From the NCBI GenBank assembly GCA_016858145.1, contig JAEHOE010000001.1, forward strand, positions 2,046,001-2,110,000: DNA of 64,000 nucleotides, read 5' to 3'. Each line of letters opens with the position of its first letter. Position 1 is the stretch's first letter. Source of the DNA: Edaphochlamys debaryana. Taxonomy: Eukaryota; Chlorophyta; Chlorophyceae; Chlamydomonadales. The notes under the pieces are model-generated. The model worked only from the letters and a program-made list of their open reading frames with translations, was not told the origin of the DNA and made no database searches. The position numbers and the translations under genes are program-made. Positions 1-10,485 of this stretch are shown here, piece by piece.

Positions 1-32
1 TTCACCTCCGAAACCCGTACGTGAGGGAGTGC

Positions 33-242
33 CCCAGCCCCAGCCCCAGCCCCAGCCCCAGCCCCAGCCCCAGCCCCAGCCCCAGCCCCAGCCCCAGCCC
101 CAGCCCCAGCCCCAGCCCCAGCCCCAGCCCCAGCCCCAGCCCCAGCCCCAGCCCCAGCCCCAGCCCCAGCCCCAGCCCCAGCCCCAGCCCCAGCCCCAGC
201 CCCAGCCCCAGCCCCAGCCCCAGCCCCAGCCCCAGCCCCAGC
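33..242. repeat. (CCCCAG)n hexanucleotide microsatellite, about 35 units
   Basis: About 210 bases are an essentially perfect run of the hexamer CCCCAG. It reads as Pro-Ser, Pro-Gln or Leu-Gly dipeptide repeats depending on strand and frame, so all long open frames across it are products of the period-6 repeat. No exon could be joined to it. The first complete gene begins at 831. It could lie in the 5' region of that gene or in the tail of an upstream gene outside the window. Confidence 0.95.
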
Positions 243-480
243 TCGGCTGGGCGACCGACCGAAGGCAAGCAGACCAGGCGCTTGGGCGGGAAGCGTGGAG
301 CGGGGCTCAGGGCCACTCGCAGCTCAAGCGGGCTTCCGCTTCACGGCCGGCTGGCGTGCGGGGGCCTGGGGCTTGGAGGGCAGCGGGCTGAAGGGGGCGC
401 AGACCCCGCGGGCCCCGTGGTGTTGGCCGCTTTCCGCAGCTATGTGTACCTCCAACAAAGCAGCGAAGGCCACATCGTGT

Positions 481-540
481 GCCGCTGTAGCTCAGTGGTA
501 GAGCGTTTGTCTTGTAAACAAAAGGTCCCTGATTCGGCGA
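481..540 (+). pseudogene. tRNA-Thr(UGU) fragment, 3' end missing
   Basis: Bases 481-487 form a 5' acceptor strand, followed by a D-arm with stems GCTC (490-493) and GAGC (501-504). The anticodon arm is perfect, TTTGT/ACAAA, around loop CTTGTAA with anticodon TGT, which would read ACA (Thr). A TTC of the T-loop follows near 533-535, but then the sequence diverges. There is no matching T-stem 3' strand and no acceptor complement (CAGCGGC expected near 545-551). The A box is intact while the B box is degenerate. It is a truncated tRNA copy, or the tRNA-derived head of a SINE, and is unlikely to make a working tRNA. Confidence 0.7.
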
Positions 541-830
541 AGGGAGGTAAGGGGGTCGCGGCGCAGGGGTCGCGGGGCGACGCGGGCGGTCGCAGACCAA
601 CGTGCCCGTACCTCTCCAATGGACGAGGTGATGACAGTCGCTAAGGTCGGCCGTGGGCGGACTGCGCCGTGTTGGCCGAGGCCGTGCGACAGGTGCTGGG
701 AAGGTTACACGTTTCACCGTACCCCTAGAAGCCAACCATATACGCTATTGGCATCGATTGTCAAAGCTCACACCAAGGCGGCAAGCCTTAGTAGGTTAGT
801 GGCCGCCCAGCGGCTGGTTCGCAAGGCGAC
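541..830. other. Intergenic / 5' flank of the lectin-metallopeptidase gene
   Basis: I see no coding exon here. It is the likely promoter and 5' UTR of the gene starting at 831. I found no clear TATA element. Confidence 0.5.
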
Positions 831-3800
831 ATGAACGCCATGCGAGTGCCCCGGTCAAGCCGGCACGGAGGCATATTGGTCCTATGCTCGCTGCTACTCC
901 TTGAGTACGCACATAGCCAGAGCGGTATGCGGGCGGTGCAATCTTCAGTTTTGTGCTGGCATGTCTTGAGTTCCAGTCTGGCTTATGCGTGCGTGCTGTG
1001 GGCGTGTGGGCGATCGGAGCAGGAGCTCACGAGGTCTACTAATGACCAGTCCTGGGATAGCTGCTGAGCATCACATGCATTTGACCTGCTCGTGCAGGAC
1101 GACGGCCGCCGCTACCCCGGACCCCGCTACGCCGCAGCCCGAGCCCCAAGCCTCCCACCCCGCCAAAACCGCCTCCCCGGCCGCCGAGACCCCCGGGTGA
1201 GTCGTGTGTTGACATCCGCGAGCACCTCCCTGGGCACCCCCCGGCAAGCGTGTTGAGCGCCCTGTCGTCTTGCACCCGCACGCAGGCCCGCCCCTTCCGA
1301 TTCGGCCCCCCAGGCCACCGCGGCCCCCAAAACCCCCACGTAAGCTCCGGTCGGCTGCCTGAAGGCACCCCCAACCCATAGGCCGGGCTCCTAGAGGCCA
1401 TCGCCCATAAGGACGGGACCGGCAAAGCATGCCGAAGGAGGGGGCGGGGGATGGACACAGCGTACTCAAAGGCGCGACGGGGAGGGGCTTGGAGGAGTAC
1501 GGAGGGGTGGCTCAACTCCGTTTGGGACCGGTGGCCTCTCCACAGGCCCACCCCCAAGGCCGCCAGCTCCTCCATCCCCCCGTCCGCTCCCGGCGCCACC
1601 CAAGCCGCCATCGCCGCCCCGGCCCCTGCGCAGCCCCCCTTCCCCGCCCCCTTCCCCCCGGCCTCCCTCCCCCCGGCCCCCTTCCCCGCGGCCCCCACCG
1701 CCCTCTCCCCGCCCGCCCTTCCCCAAGCCGCCCTCCCCACCCCGCGTCGCCTCCCCCTCTCCGCTCCGCCCGCTGCCCCCGCCGCGCCCCCCCGGGCCCC
1801 CCGGCACGTGCTGTGGCGGCATGTGCTGCGGCCGCCTGTGCTGCCCCGTGACGTGGCGCGTGCTGGGCGTGGTGTTCCCCCGCCTGGACTTCACGCCCAC
1901 GGGCATGCCCCGTGTGCAGGCGCGGATGACGCCCGACCAGGTGCGTGGGGGGGGGGGGGCGGCGGATCCCGGATCTTGGATTGGAGATGGAAGGGTTGAG
2001 AGTGCGACGCAGCAGGAGCGGGGTGGGATGTGGACTAGTGAATGGGCTTGAGGCTGCCCTCGATCCCCCCTGCTGCACTCCATCCCATGCACCACGCGAT
2101 CTGTTAGCCGCCATCCCCGCCCCTACACACACCCGATCACCCCAAGCCCCCCAAACCCACACCCATCACCGCTCCCGGCAGGTTGTCAACGCCTCCAACT
2201 ACATCCGCCACCTGCCCTCGCTGCTGGCCCGGTTCTCGCGAGGCCTGCAGGCTGCGGCGGTGGACATCGAGGTGGCGGACAACGCCACCCTCACCACCCT
2301 CAGCTACCAGAGGCCGGACGGCTCGGGGGGGACCTAGTGAGATGGGAGTTGCAGGGGGTGGGCGGAGAGGGCTGGGCTGATGTCAACCGCCCCGGCGCTG
2401 CCCTGTGTTTGCTTCGCAGCTACGTAGCTTCGCCCGACGACGTGAGCGCGTTCATGCCGGCATTGCTAAAGGTGAAGCCGTGGAGTGGCTGGGAAGGCGG
2501 GGCCTGGGGCTCGAGAGGCAGGGGTTGAGCGCGGACCCGGTTCGGACGCTTTGAGGTTCGTAGCACTGGATTCCTTTAGGTATTGTGCGGGTGTTTCACG
2601 AGTTGGGCGTTGGGGATTCGGGTCATCGGGCGACATTGGCAACCGTGCGTGCCGTGCTCGCAGGGCCGCAAGTACGACGCCTTCGTCTTCATCTACCAAG
2701 ACTGGTGGGTGCGGCTCCTTCTCCGCGTCCCCAGCTCTCCTAGAACCCATCTCAGACACTGGTAAACGCAAACGAGAGCCAACCGTCCCCTGATCCACAT
2801 CTCGCACACAATTCAGGGAGCGTGAGTCTGCTTGACCGCCCCCTCCCCTTACGGACCACTCCTTCCCCCCCCCCCAGGCAGGACATGGGGGACACCTACC
2901 CCGTGCCCCAGGTGCCCAGCAACGCGGTCGGCATCACGTGGGGCTCCTGGAACTACTACAACATGTGAGTGTACGGCGCGTACGGCAGGAATTACCGCTG
3001 TTGCTGGCTCCAGTCGCAACAGCCCACGCCAAAGCAACGCAAATGCCCACCCCGCGCCCCCCAACCTCCTCCCTCCCTCACATGCCGCAGGCCCTGGCCG
3101 GTCAGCGTCGTTTTCCTACGGTGAGCTGCTGCGGTGTGGGGGTGGGCGCCAGCAGTTTGGGCGCGCGTGCTCTTCCTGCCGTCCCCCCCTGCCTTGCCTG
3201 GTTCCTTGGAACCCCGCCGAGCACGCCCCCAATCTCCTGACCACACCCCGCTTGTCCTGCCCCTCCCGCATCACCTCAACCACCAACCGCCAGGCGGCAC
3301 CTGCAGGCGCAGCGGTCGTACATCTGGAACTCCATGTGGAGCCCCCAGCAGACCAACGTGCTGGAGCACGAGTGGGGCCACGTGAGCGGGTGCCGTACGG
3401 GTTTCGTCGCGGCGTTCCGCGTCCTGGTGGCATGCTTGAGGACAGGGGAGGGCCGCCGGGCCTCGACAGGAAAGGCGTGTTTCACCCCACTCGCGCCTCA
3501 CTGACGGACTTGTTGTGCGCTGCGCCCGCTGCCCACCCCGGCAGGTCATGGAGCAGTACTACGGTGCGAGGGTCTTGGGGCAGGGGGTGGGGAAGAGGAA
3601 GCGTGTGTGCCTGTGCCGTCGTCCACCCCTCCCGGAACATCCTCTATGTGCCCCCACCTCACCCACGCGGCATCCGGACCCCTCCCTGTCCGCCCTCCCG
3701 CTCGCCCCCTCCCCACCACTTCTCCACTCCCCCAGGCAGGAAGCCCGGTGTCACCATGGCCAACATGCACGACTTCAGCCTCTACTCGCCGGGGCCCGGC

Positions 3801-6299
3801 CAGCCCAACTACCAGAGCACGTGGGACAGCACGTGGTTCGATGACTTCTATTACGTAAGCTGGTCTTGGCTGGTCCTGAGGCATGCTGCTTGCCTGCAAG
3901 GGGTTGCCCTGGCGTTTGGGGGGGAGGTTGGTGCGGCGAGTGCGCGCGCCCTTGTGGGGTGTCAGGCCCAGCACGTAACCTCCCTCTTCGCCCCGGGTTC
4001 CCCCGCTGCGCGCAGGGGAGCGTGTGGGACCCGGCCACCAGCCGCTGGATCGGTGAGGGAGGAATGGAAGGGGATGATACACACGTCTTTGCTTGCTTGT
4101 CCTCCGCTATGCGCTCACCATCCTTCCAATTCCCGCATCCAACCCCACCCCAATCCGCGGAATCCGCCCCTCAATACAGGCCTGAACGCCACAGTGTATG
4201 GCTTCGGCACGCCCTCCAACCCCGCCACCCCGCCCACCTGGATCAACGCCCCCTCGCCACCCTGGCCGCCGCTGCACTTCCCGCCGCCGCCGCCCTCCCC
4301 GCCCAGCCCCCCCAGCCCCCCCAAACCCCCCGCGCCGCCCAAGACCACCCCCGCGGGGACCGTCCGACTGGGGTCGTACTTGTACGAGGCGTACCAGTGG
4401 CTAGCCACGTGGAGCGAGGTGCGTACGGGCACGCATCGCCTTTCACTATTCCTGACTGCGAGAAAGGAAGCAAGGAGAGGAACCGCGCCAGGCTAAGATA
4501 GCGTAACCCACCAGCCAGGTCCGTGCCGCTGTGCCGATGCCCCCGCACTCCCACCCCACCCCCCCAGGCCGAGGCCTTCTGCCAGGGCCTGGGCCCCAAC
4601 GGCCACCTGGCGTCCGTACTCAGCGGCGACGAACAGAAAGTGGTGGGCGGGGCGACCAGGGCTGCACCGGGGCGGGGCCTGCGGAAGTTTGCCTTCCCTT
4701 CGCCTTACCCATCTCACTGCCTCCTTGACCTCGCCGACCCAGATCGTTCAGCTGGCGTCCGCCATCCACCGCTACAGCCGGTACACGGAAGAGAGGGTGC
4801 GGGGGGTGGAAGGGGCGTGGGGGCTGCGGCTCTCATGCATGGCCCGGTGAACGTGGGAGCTGGAGAACCTCCGTGAGGAGGTCAGCCCCCCACAAGCAGG
4901 TTGCCTCCTGCGCGCTAGTAACGGCAGGCCTCATACCAGGGCGGACCAGACCCACGCGGACGCTGCACTCATCAGTCCTGCCCCCTTTGCGCCCCCCCCC
5001 TCCCCCCTTTTTGTCCCTTTTGCTCCGCCCCCCAGTACACCTGCCCCTGGCTGGGGGTGGACTGCCGCACCGCCTACCCCGCCGGGTACACGGGCACCTT
5101 CAAGGGCTGCATGGAGCCAGGTGCGCACGCTTTCTGCAGCCGGCGAACTCCTTCCCAGCACGCGGCGTTGCACGTGCTGCTGCGCTGCCGGCCCTCCGTT
5201 TCCGCTACGCCTCGGCTCTTGGGGGTGCCCTCCGCTTGCACCACCCCCCACAGGTGCCGCCCCCGTCCACCTCCGCCCCCACTCGCCCCCACCCGCCCCG
5301 CCCCGCAGCCAACTATACCACTTGGAGCGACGGCTCCAGGTCCACTCCCCAGACCTTCGCCGCATACACCAACTTTGCAGCATCTCAGGCGTGTGGCGAC
5401 GAGCGGGCGGGGTGCTCTGGTGCGCCTCCGAGCCAGCGGTTTCTGGCCTCAGACGCCCCGCGCACGCCCGCTTGCACCTGCATGCCCTTGTGCGCCACCG
5501 CTCTCATGCCCGGACCCTTTGCGCTTGCCGCCGGCGGCCGGGCACCACCCCCAAGCCCATGCACGGCCACCCGAGCGGGCCGTACCTCGCACCCTGTACA
5601 CCTGTTCCCCCGCCCCTTGCCCCTCCCCCGGCCCTGCCCTCTCCCGCTCCTCAACCTCTGCCCTCTCCATCGACTGCCGCCGCAGTGGGGGCTGTGGATG
5701 GACGCCCCAGGCCAGGCGGGGACGCTGTGCGCCTGCGCCTTCGAGCCATACGACTTCCAGTGGTTGGGAAGGAGGTGCGTCGCGGGGGTCAGGGTCACCC
5801 GTGCTTCAGGTGCTTTGCTTTGGGCCACCTGTCTGGGCCTGAGGGGGACTGGAACGTGTGGGGCGGGGTGGGAAGGCGCTTGAGCTAAGGGTAGCAGGGG
5901 AGGGTGTGGGTGGGTGCAGAAGCGCGAAGGAGTGCCGGCCCTCACACCGGCCCTGACCTCGGACAGCCAGCCCACACTGACCAAAATCCACCCCCCCCCC
6001 CCCTCAACCCCCCTCCCTCTCCCCCCCCCCCCGCAGGTGCATGTACTCGTGGGACACAAACGTGAGCGCCGGGGCCCAGGGGGGGGGTGGGGTGAGGGGG
6101 AGGCTGGTACGAGGCCTCGCTCTTGTGGAGCCACCACCCCCTGGCTGCCTGCCTGTCTGGCCTCTTGCGCCCACCTCCCTTCCTCGCCGCCCTGGCTCCC
6201 ACACACTCTGCCGCCGCCCCCATGCTCATCCCCATCCCCATTCCAACCCCATTCTCACCCCCCCCCCTGCAGCCCTTCATCTGTAAGCGCCCGGCCTAG
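831..6299 (+). CDS. Secreted Ser/Pro-rich protein with HEXXH metallopeptidase-like and C-type lectin domains
   Basis: I reconstruct 21 exons: 831-924, 1098-1196, 1286-1339, 1546-1940, 2182-2336, 2420-2471, 2664-2704, 2878-2964, 3091-3120, 3294-3381, 3545-3563, 3736-3854, 4016-4052, 4180-4418, 4568-4639, 4743-4796, 5036-5120, 5309-5388, 5686-5774, 6037-6061, 6273-6299. They sum to 646 codons plus stop with every phase matching. The order is: signal peptide (ATG at 831 or 840); a Ser/Pro-rich rod to about residue 195, as in volvocine extracellular-matrix proteins; a Cys-rich start (GTCCGGMCCGRLCC); a globular region with HEWGH at about residues 361-365 (LEHEWGHQVMEQYYG), an HEXXH zinc site; a second Pro-rich linker; and a C-terminal C-type lectin-like domain with WSDGS, WGLWMDAP and the closing PFICKR. 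It is probably a wall or matrix protein that binds glycans and may cleave protein. Proteolysis is inferred, since I could not identify the third zinc ligand. The intron after 5388 needs a GC donor. Confidence 0.8.
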
Positions 6300-7686
6300 C
6301 GCCGCTGGACTGAGGCTGTGACGCGAGGACGGTACTGCACCCTTGCATTCATCGCCCATAGGCGCACGGTAGGTAGTCATGCCGCAGACGGCGCTCGCAT
6401 GAGGTCCCATCGGACCGTAACCCCGGACTGCCACTGCCTTGAGCAGTACAAAGTACGGGTATCTTGTTAGGTCCGTCTTAAGCAGCATTGAGTATGGATG
6501 TCGTGACCGTTTTGGCTAGGCCAAGGCACGGCGAATTGCGAATTTATGACGAGAGCAAGATCATCGAAGCCCATTACACGGACCTTGAGTAAGCACTGGG
6601 AAGTCGGACCTTATCGGACCAGTCCGGACCGGACGTGCTCGACAGCAAGTATGTTCTCTGTGCCGTTCCTTCGAACTTGACTATGCAGCGTTAGGCGCTG
6701 TTTATCAAGCTTGGCTGGGAACCGTGACTCGGACGGGTTGTCAGTTGAGTGGTTGGTGTGGGAAGATTGAAATAAGGGGTGGTGGTTATCGATCCTCCCT
6801 TGTGCCACGGGTGGAACAGAGCTTGTATGCGGTCAAGATCACTAGCTATTCTTGATGGCCCTTAATGCAAGGTACACACGGGTGAGGGGGTAGGCTGGTA
6901 CGAGGCCTCGCTATTGTGGAGCCACCACCCCCTGGCTGCCTGCCTGTCTGGCCTCTTGCGGGCACCTCCCTTCCTCGCCGCCCTGGCTCCCGCCACACAC
7001 TCTGCCGCCGCCCCCATCCTCATCCCCATCCCCATTCCAACACCATTCTCAACCCCCCCCCCCCCCTGCAGCCCTTCATCTGTAAGCGCCCGGCCTAATG
7101 CCGTTGGGCTGAGGCTGTGACGCGAAGACGGTACTGCACCCTTGCATTCATCGCCCATAGGTTGGTAGGTAGGTAGGTAGTCATGCCAGACGGCGCTCGC
7201 ATGAGGTCCCATCGGACCGTAACCCCGGACTGCCACTGTCTTAAGCGAGAGAAGTACTGGTAAGCATACCTGGTGAGGTCCGTCTTAAGCAGCATTGAGT
7301 ATGGATGTCGTGACCGTTTTGGCTAGGCCAAGGCACGGCGAATTGCGAATTCATGACGAGAGCAAGATCATCGAAGCCCATTACACGGACCTTGAGTAAG
7401 CACTGGGAAGTCGGACCTTATCGGACCAGTCCGGACCGGACGTGCTCGACAGCAAGTATGTTCTCTGTGCCGTTCCTTCGAACTTGACTATGCAGCGTTA
7501 GGCGCTGTTTATCAAGCTTGGCTGGGAACCGTGACTCGGACGGGTTGTCGGTTGAGTGGTTGGTGTGGGAAGATTGAAATAAGGGGTGGTGGTTATCGAT
7601 CCTCCCTTGTGCCACGGGCGGAACAGAGCTTGTATGCGGTCAAGATCACTAGCTGTTCTTGATGGCCCTTAATGCAAGGTACACAC
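6091..7686. repeat. Tandem duplication of the lectin gene's last exon and 3' region (units 6091-6880 and 6881-7686)
   Basis: Two adjacent copies of about 0.8 kb are nearly identical and share the same start (GGTGAGGGGG) and end (CTTAATGCAAGGTACACACG). Each carries the last intron's 3' end, the acceptor CTGCAG, the final nine-codon exon (6273-6299, ending TAG; 7072-7098, ending TAA) and the 3' flank. Differences are point changes and a GTAG microsatellite expansion near 7160-7180. Identical 65-residue reverse-strand frames at 6611-6808 and 7418-7615 arise from the duplication and are not genes. Either copy could serve as the terminal exon and encode the same C-terminus. Confidence 0.93.
7072..7098 (+). 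CDS. Duplicate terminal exon of the lectin/metallopeptidase gene
   Basis: This copy encodes the same PFICKRPA end as 6273-6299, preceded by an intact polypyrimidine tract and acceptor. Its stop is TAA instead of TAG. Splicing from 6061 to 7072 would keep the phase and give an identical protein with a different 3' UTR. Whether it is used cannot be told from DNA. Confidence 0.55.
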   Translation, partial: PFICKRPA

Positions 7687-8413
7687 GGAGGCTCTAGCGC
7701 TCTAGCTAGCTCAATATGCGCAATGTGGGACACCCTTGCCCGTGTTGAGTCTTGAATGGGTGAAAGAGCCTGGTCATACGGGGAGGTGCCCCCGGCGCAC
7801 TTCGAAGCAAGTGGAATTCATGCGGTGCCACCACCGATTTCGCCTTGTCTCCAACGTCTCCTAAACCACTGTCAGTAAACACACAGCTGCCAAAGGTCCG
7901 ACACCCTGACGTCCGAACCCCTTGGCTCCAGCGGCCTCCCGCGGCCGTGGCTGCAGCAACTTCACCCCTGCCCCCAATACACAATTTTAGCCGCCATATC
8001 CGTACCTTCTCTGCCACGCTGCTGCCACCACTGCCGCTCGAGTCCACACATGGGACCGCAGCACCACACTCTCTGGCCATGCCGGCTCGCTCGCTCGCTT
8101 GGCCACAGCCATAATCCTGTGAGAGCCCGAGCACCCCGCAGCCGTCGCCCCCCTCCGCCCTGTCCTTGGACCGCCCCCGCAGCCAAGGCTGCCATTGCGC
8201 CGCCGCAGCTCGCCCCCACATTCCCTCCCTGTGGCCCCAAAGCCCCCCACTGCCCGGGGTACACACTGCGGTCCCCCGCTCATCCCCTCGGGGCCTGGGG
8301 TCCCACGAGGGGCGGCCCCGCGACCAAGGGCGACCCATGGTTCTGCTGCCAGCGCCCGCGCCCTGTCCCGAATGCCTCGATGACCCCAGGCCCACGCAGG
8401 CCCACGCGAGCCC
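7687..8413. other. Intergenic between convergent genes
   Basis: No coding exon is supported. The long reverse frames here do not continue the thioredoxin-fold gene, which stops at 8414. The region probably holds that gene's 3' UTR, though I found no close TTACA (reverse TGTAA) signal. Confidence 0.5.
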
Positions 8414-9857
8414 TCACAGGTCCCAGTCCAGGCCCGCCGGGTACCGGGCCGTGCCCCGGGCCTCCCGGAAGGCCGCCAGGAAAGTGCGCATGGCCGCCAC
8501 CAGCTAAGGGAGCCGGCAGGGGGGCAGCAGGGGGGCGGCGGAGGGGCGGATGAGAATGGGGTGCGATACAGCCGGGACAGGGCGAGGCGGAGGGTGGGGC
8601 CGGAGTGGCACCTGGCAAGTCTTGAGGGACACAGCCACACAGGGTTGGCCCCCACCTGCTCTGCGCTGGTGTAGCGGTAGGGGGTGAGGCGGTCGGCTGC
8701 GGGGTTGATGCAGTCAAACCGCACCTGCCGGGCGGGGCGGGGCGGGGCGGATTCGGGTGGGGCAAGATAAGGGTGTGCGCGTGGCGGGCGTGGGGGCGTT
8801 GGCACGACATAGCCAACACGCGAGCAATACTGATGCAGGTTTAGGCCACATCACTAGACCCCCCGCGAAGGGGCTGGGCGCCGTACCGTGCCGTTGGGCT
8901 GGGCGAAGAAGGCGCGCGGCACATAGCTGTGTCGGGGAGCGCTGAGGGCGGGCTGGGGGGGGGGGCGGGGAGGAGCAGGGGAACCAGGCGTCAGGTAATG
9001 TGCAGGGCAGCAGCCCTCAGCCTCAAGCCTCACCCCGACCCACCCGACCGAGTCCAACTGCCCCCGAGCCTTGCCCCTCCCCCCACCTCCCCACCTCCAC
9101 AGCCGCCACGTAGCCGTCCGGCACCAGCACGGAGTGGAACTGGGCCGTCAGGGAGGATAGCACCGTCTTGCCTGGGACGGTACGGTATGTGGGGTTGGGG
9201 AGGAGGGGGAACGACAGGCCCACCCTACTGCCCGCCCGCCGCCTACTGCTGCGCCGTCCGGCCCGCCGCCCTCTCCCCCCCAGCCCCGCCGCCCTTGCCC
9301 CACCGACGAGCTGCAGGTCGGTCAGGAGGTCGGGGCCGTCCTCTGGGCTGCGGGTTGGGGGGTTGGGGGGGTAGGAGAGGAGAGGGCCACACGGCTCGGG
9401 GGCCTTGGGGAAGGGTGCTCACTGCCCCAGCCCCGACTCCTGCCCCACCCACGCGGTGCGTACGATGAGGTACATCAGGGGCTTCTGGTTCCATGCGAAA
9501 TCCACCTTGGGGTCGCTCGAGGGTGGAAAGACACTCGATGGGGTCAGTGGGGGTGGAGGGACTCTCTCGTCAATACCCCCTTGCTGGGCCCCCGCCTTTG
9601 CACCCCCTTCACCACCCCACCGGCCTCGCCCTCTTCCGCAGCATCCGGGGCGACACCCACTGCGCGCCGCTCTCATGGCTATGCCTGCGAATGAACCGCG
9701 ACAGCCGCGCCTCCGACTCGAGGATGTCCACCCGACTCCGCGACTCCGACCGCTCCCGCCGGCTGCGGCGACCGTCATCGGTGGCTTGACCAGTGTGTAC
9801 GCTGCTCGCTGCGAGCACCAGCGCGAGGAGCGCGATCACGCACGCGGTTGAAAGCAT
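8414..9857 (-). CDS. AGR/ERp18 (TXNDC12)-like thioredoxin-fold secretory protein lacking CXXC
   Basis: Seven exons on the reverse strand, roughly 9857-9605, 9525-9456, 9349-9309, 9171-9090, 8943-8889, 8724-8656 and 8503-8414. Some inner junctions are uncertain; the product is about 200-220 residues. It begins with a signal peptide (MLSTACVIALLALVLAASSV). The core reads QKPLMYLIVRT, then VLVPDGYVAAVE, then SYVPRAFFAQPNGTVRFD, then LTPYRYTSAEQ. This order matches the AGR2/TXNDC12 thioredoxin-like family of the ER lumen (KPLM strand, SPDG turn, YVPR cis-Pro loop, SAEQ helix). At the active-site position the residues are APEDGPD, so no cysteine is present and redox activity is unlikely. The C-terminus (GLDWDL) is not a canonical KDEL signal. 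It lies immediately downstream, on the same strand, of a disulfide isomerase. The family call is from pattern recognition. Confidence 0.65.
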
Positions 9858-10485
9858 GGCATGGCGGTCGAGCTCTCTCGCGCCGCGCCGCGAGCTTAGG
9901 GCGGCAATGTAAGCATCATGGTGATATGTATTTGGATGAGCCGAAGTGGCAAGGCCATGTGGTGGAAGTCAGGTGAAGCGGCTTGAGAGGAAGCGAGGAA
10001 CGTGGGAATGGGCTCCGACGGGCTGATCCCGCCAACCTGCTCCCGCCTGACCGTGTGTCCTCCGTCTGGAACGCTTGCATTCGTGGCTGTGCTTGTGAGG
10101 CACAACAGGAGGGGGAGGGAAGAGAGGTGCCCTTCTGGGGGCTTGAGACTGCACAGACATGCACTGATGCCTTACATCCTGCATCCACGGCGCCCCACCA
10201 CGCTCGCCCCTACGAGCCGCCAGCAGGGCCCCGGCCCCCAGCAAGCCCAGGTCACTGCAGCCCCTCGCTCGCTCCGCGCTCGCCCCTAGGGCCGACAAAG
10301 CCACAACCAACCACAACGGGCCGAGCGCCACGCAGTTTCCGCGCCTATCCCTCCCTCCCGCGGCAACCTCCAGGGAAGCCACGTCTGGCCCACACTGCTA
10401 GCCTCCTCCACTGCACTTCCATTCATCGACGCTTTCCATCCATCAAGGTCAGCGCGTAGTCCACGTTGTTTGTGGGCGTATGCGC
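9858..10485. other. Intergenic between two reverse-strand ER thioredoxin-fold genes
   Basis: It contains the 3' UTR of the disulfide isomerase gene, with a reverse-strand TGTAA motif at 10172-10176, and the promoter of the AGR-like gene. I see no coding exon. Confidence 0.55.
10172..10176 (-). promoter_or_regulatory. Candidate polyadenylation signal (TGTAA) of the PDI gene
   Basis: TTACA on the plus strand is TGTAA on the coding strand, the usual Chlamydomonadales poly(A) signal. It lies about 310 bases past the stop codon of the disulfide isomerase gene. Confidence 0.5.

Noticed and set aside
481..560. Functional tRNA-Thr gene
   Set aside because: The T-stem and 3' acceptor strand are not present downstream.
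21..644. Long open frames of Pro-Ser, Pro-Gln and Leu-Gly repeats as a protein gene
   Set aside because: All frames are open because of the period-6 repeat; no exon join or non-repetitive domain supports coding.
2832..4496. A 554-residue continuous frame inside the lectin gene
   Set aside because: It runs through introns with clear donors and acceptors; the spliced frame gives the conserved domains instead.
6611..7615. Two identical 65-residue reverse-strand proteins as a conserved small gene family
   Set aside because: Their identity is explained by the tandem DNA duplication, and the sequence is 3' flank of the lectin gene.
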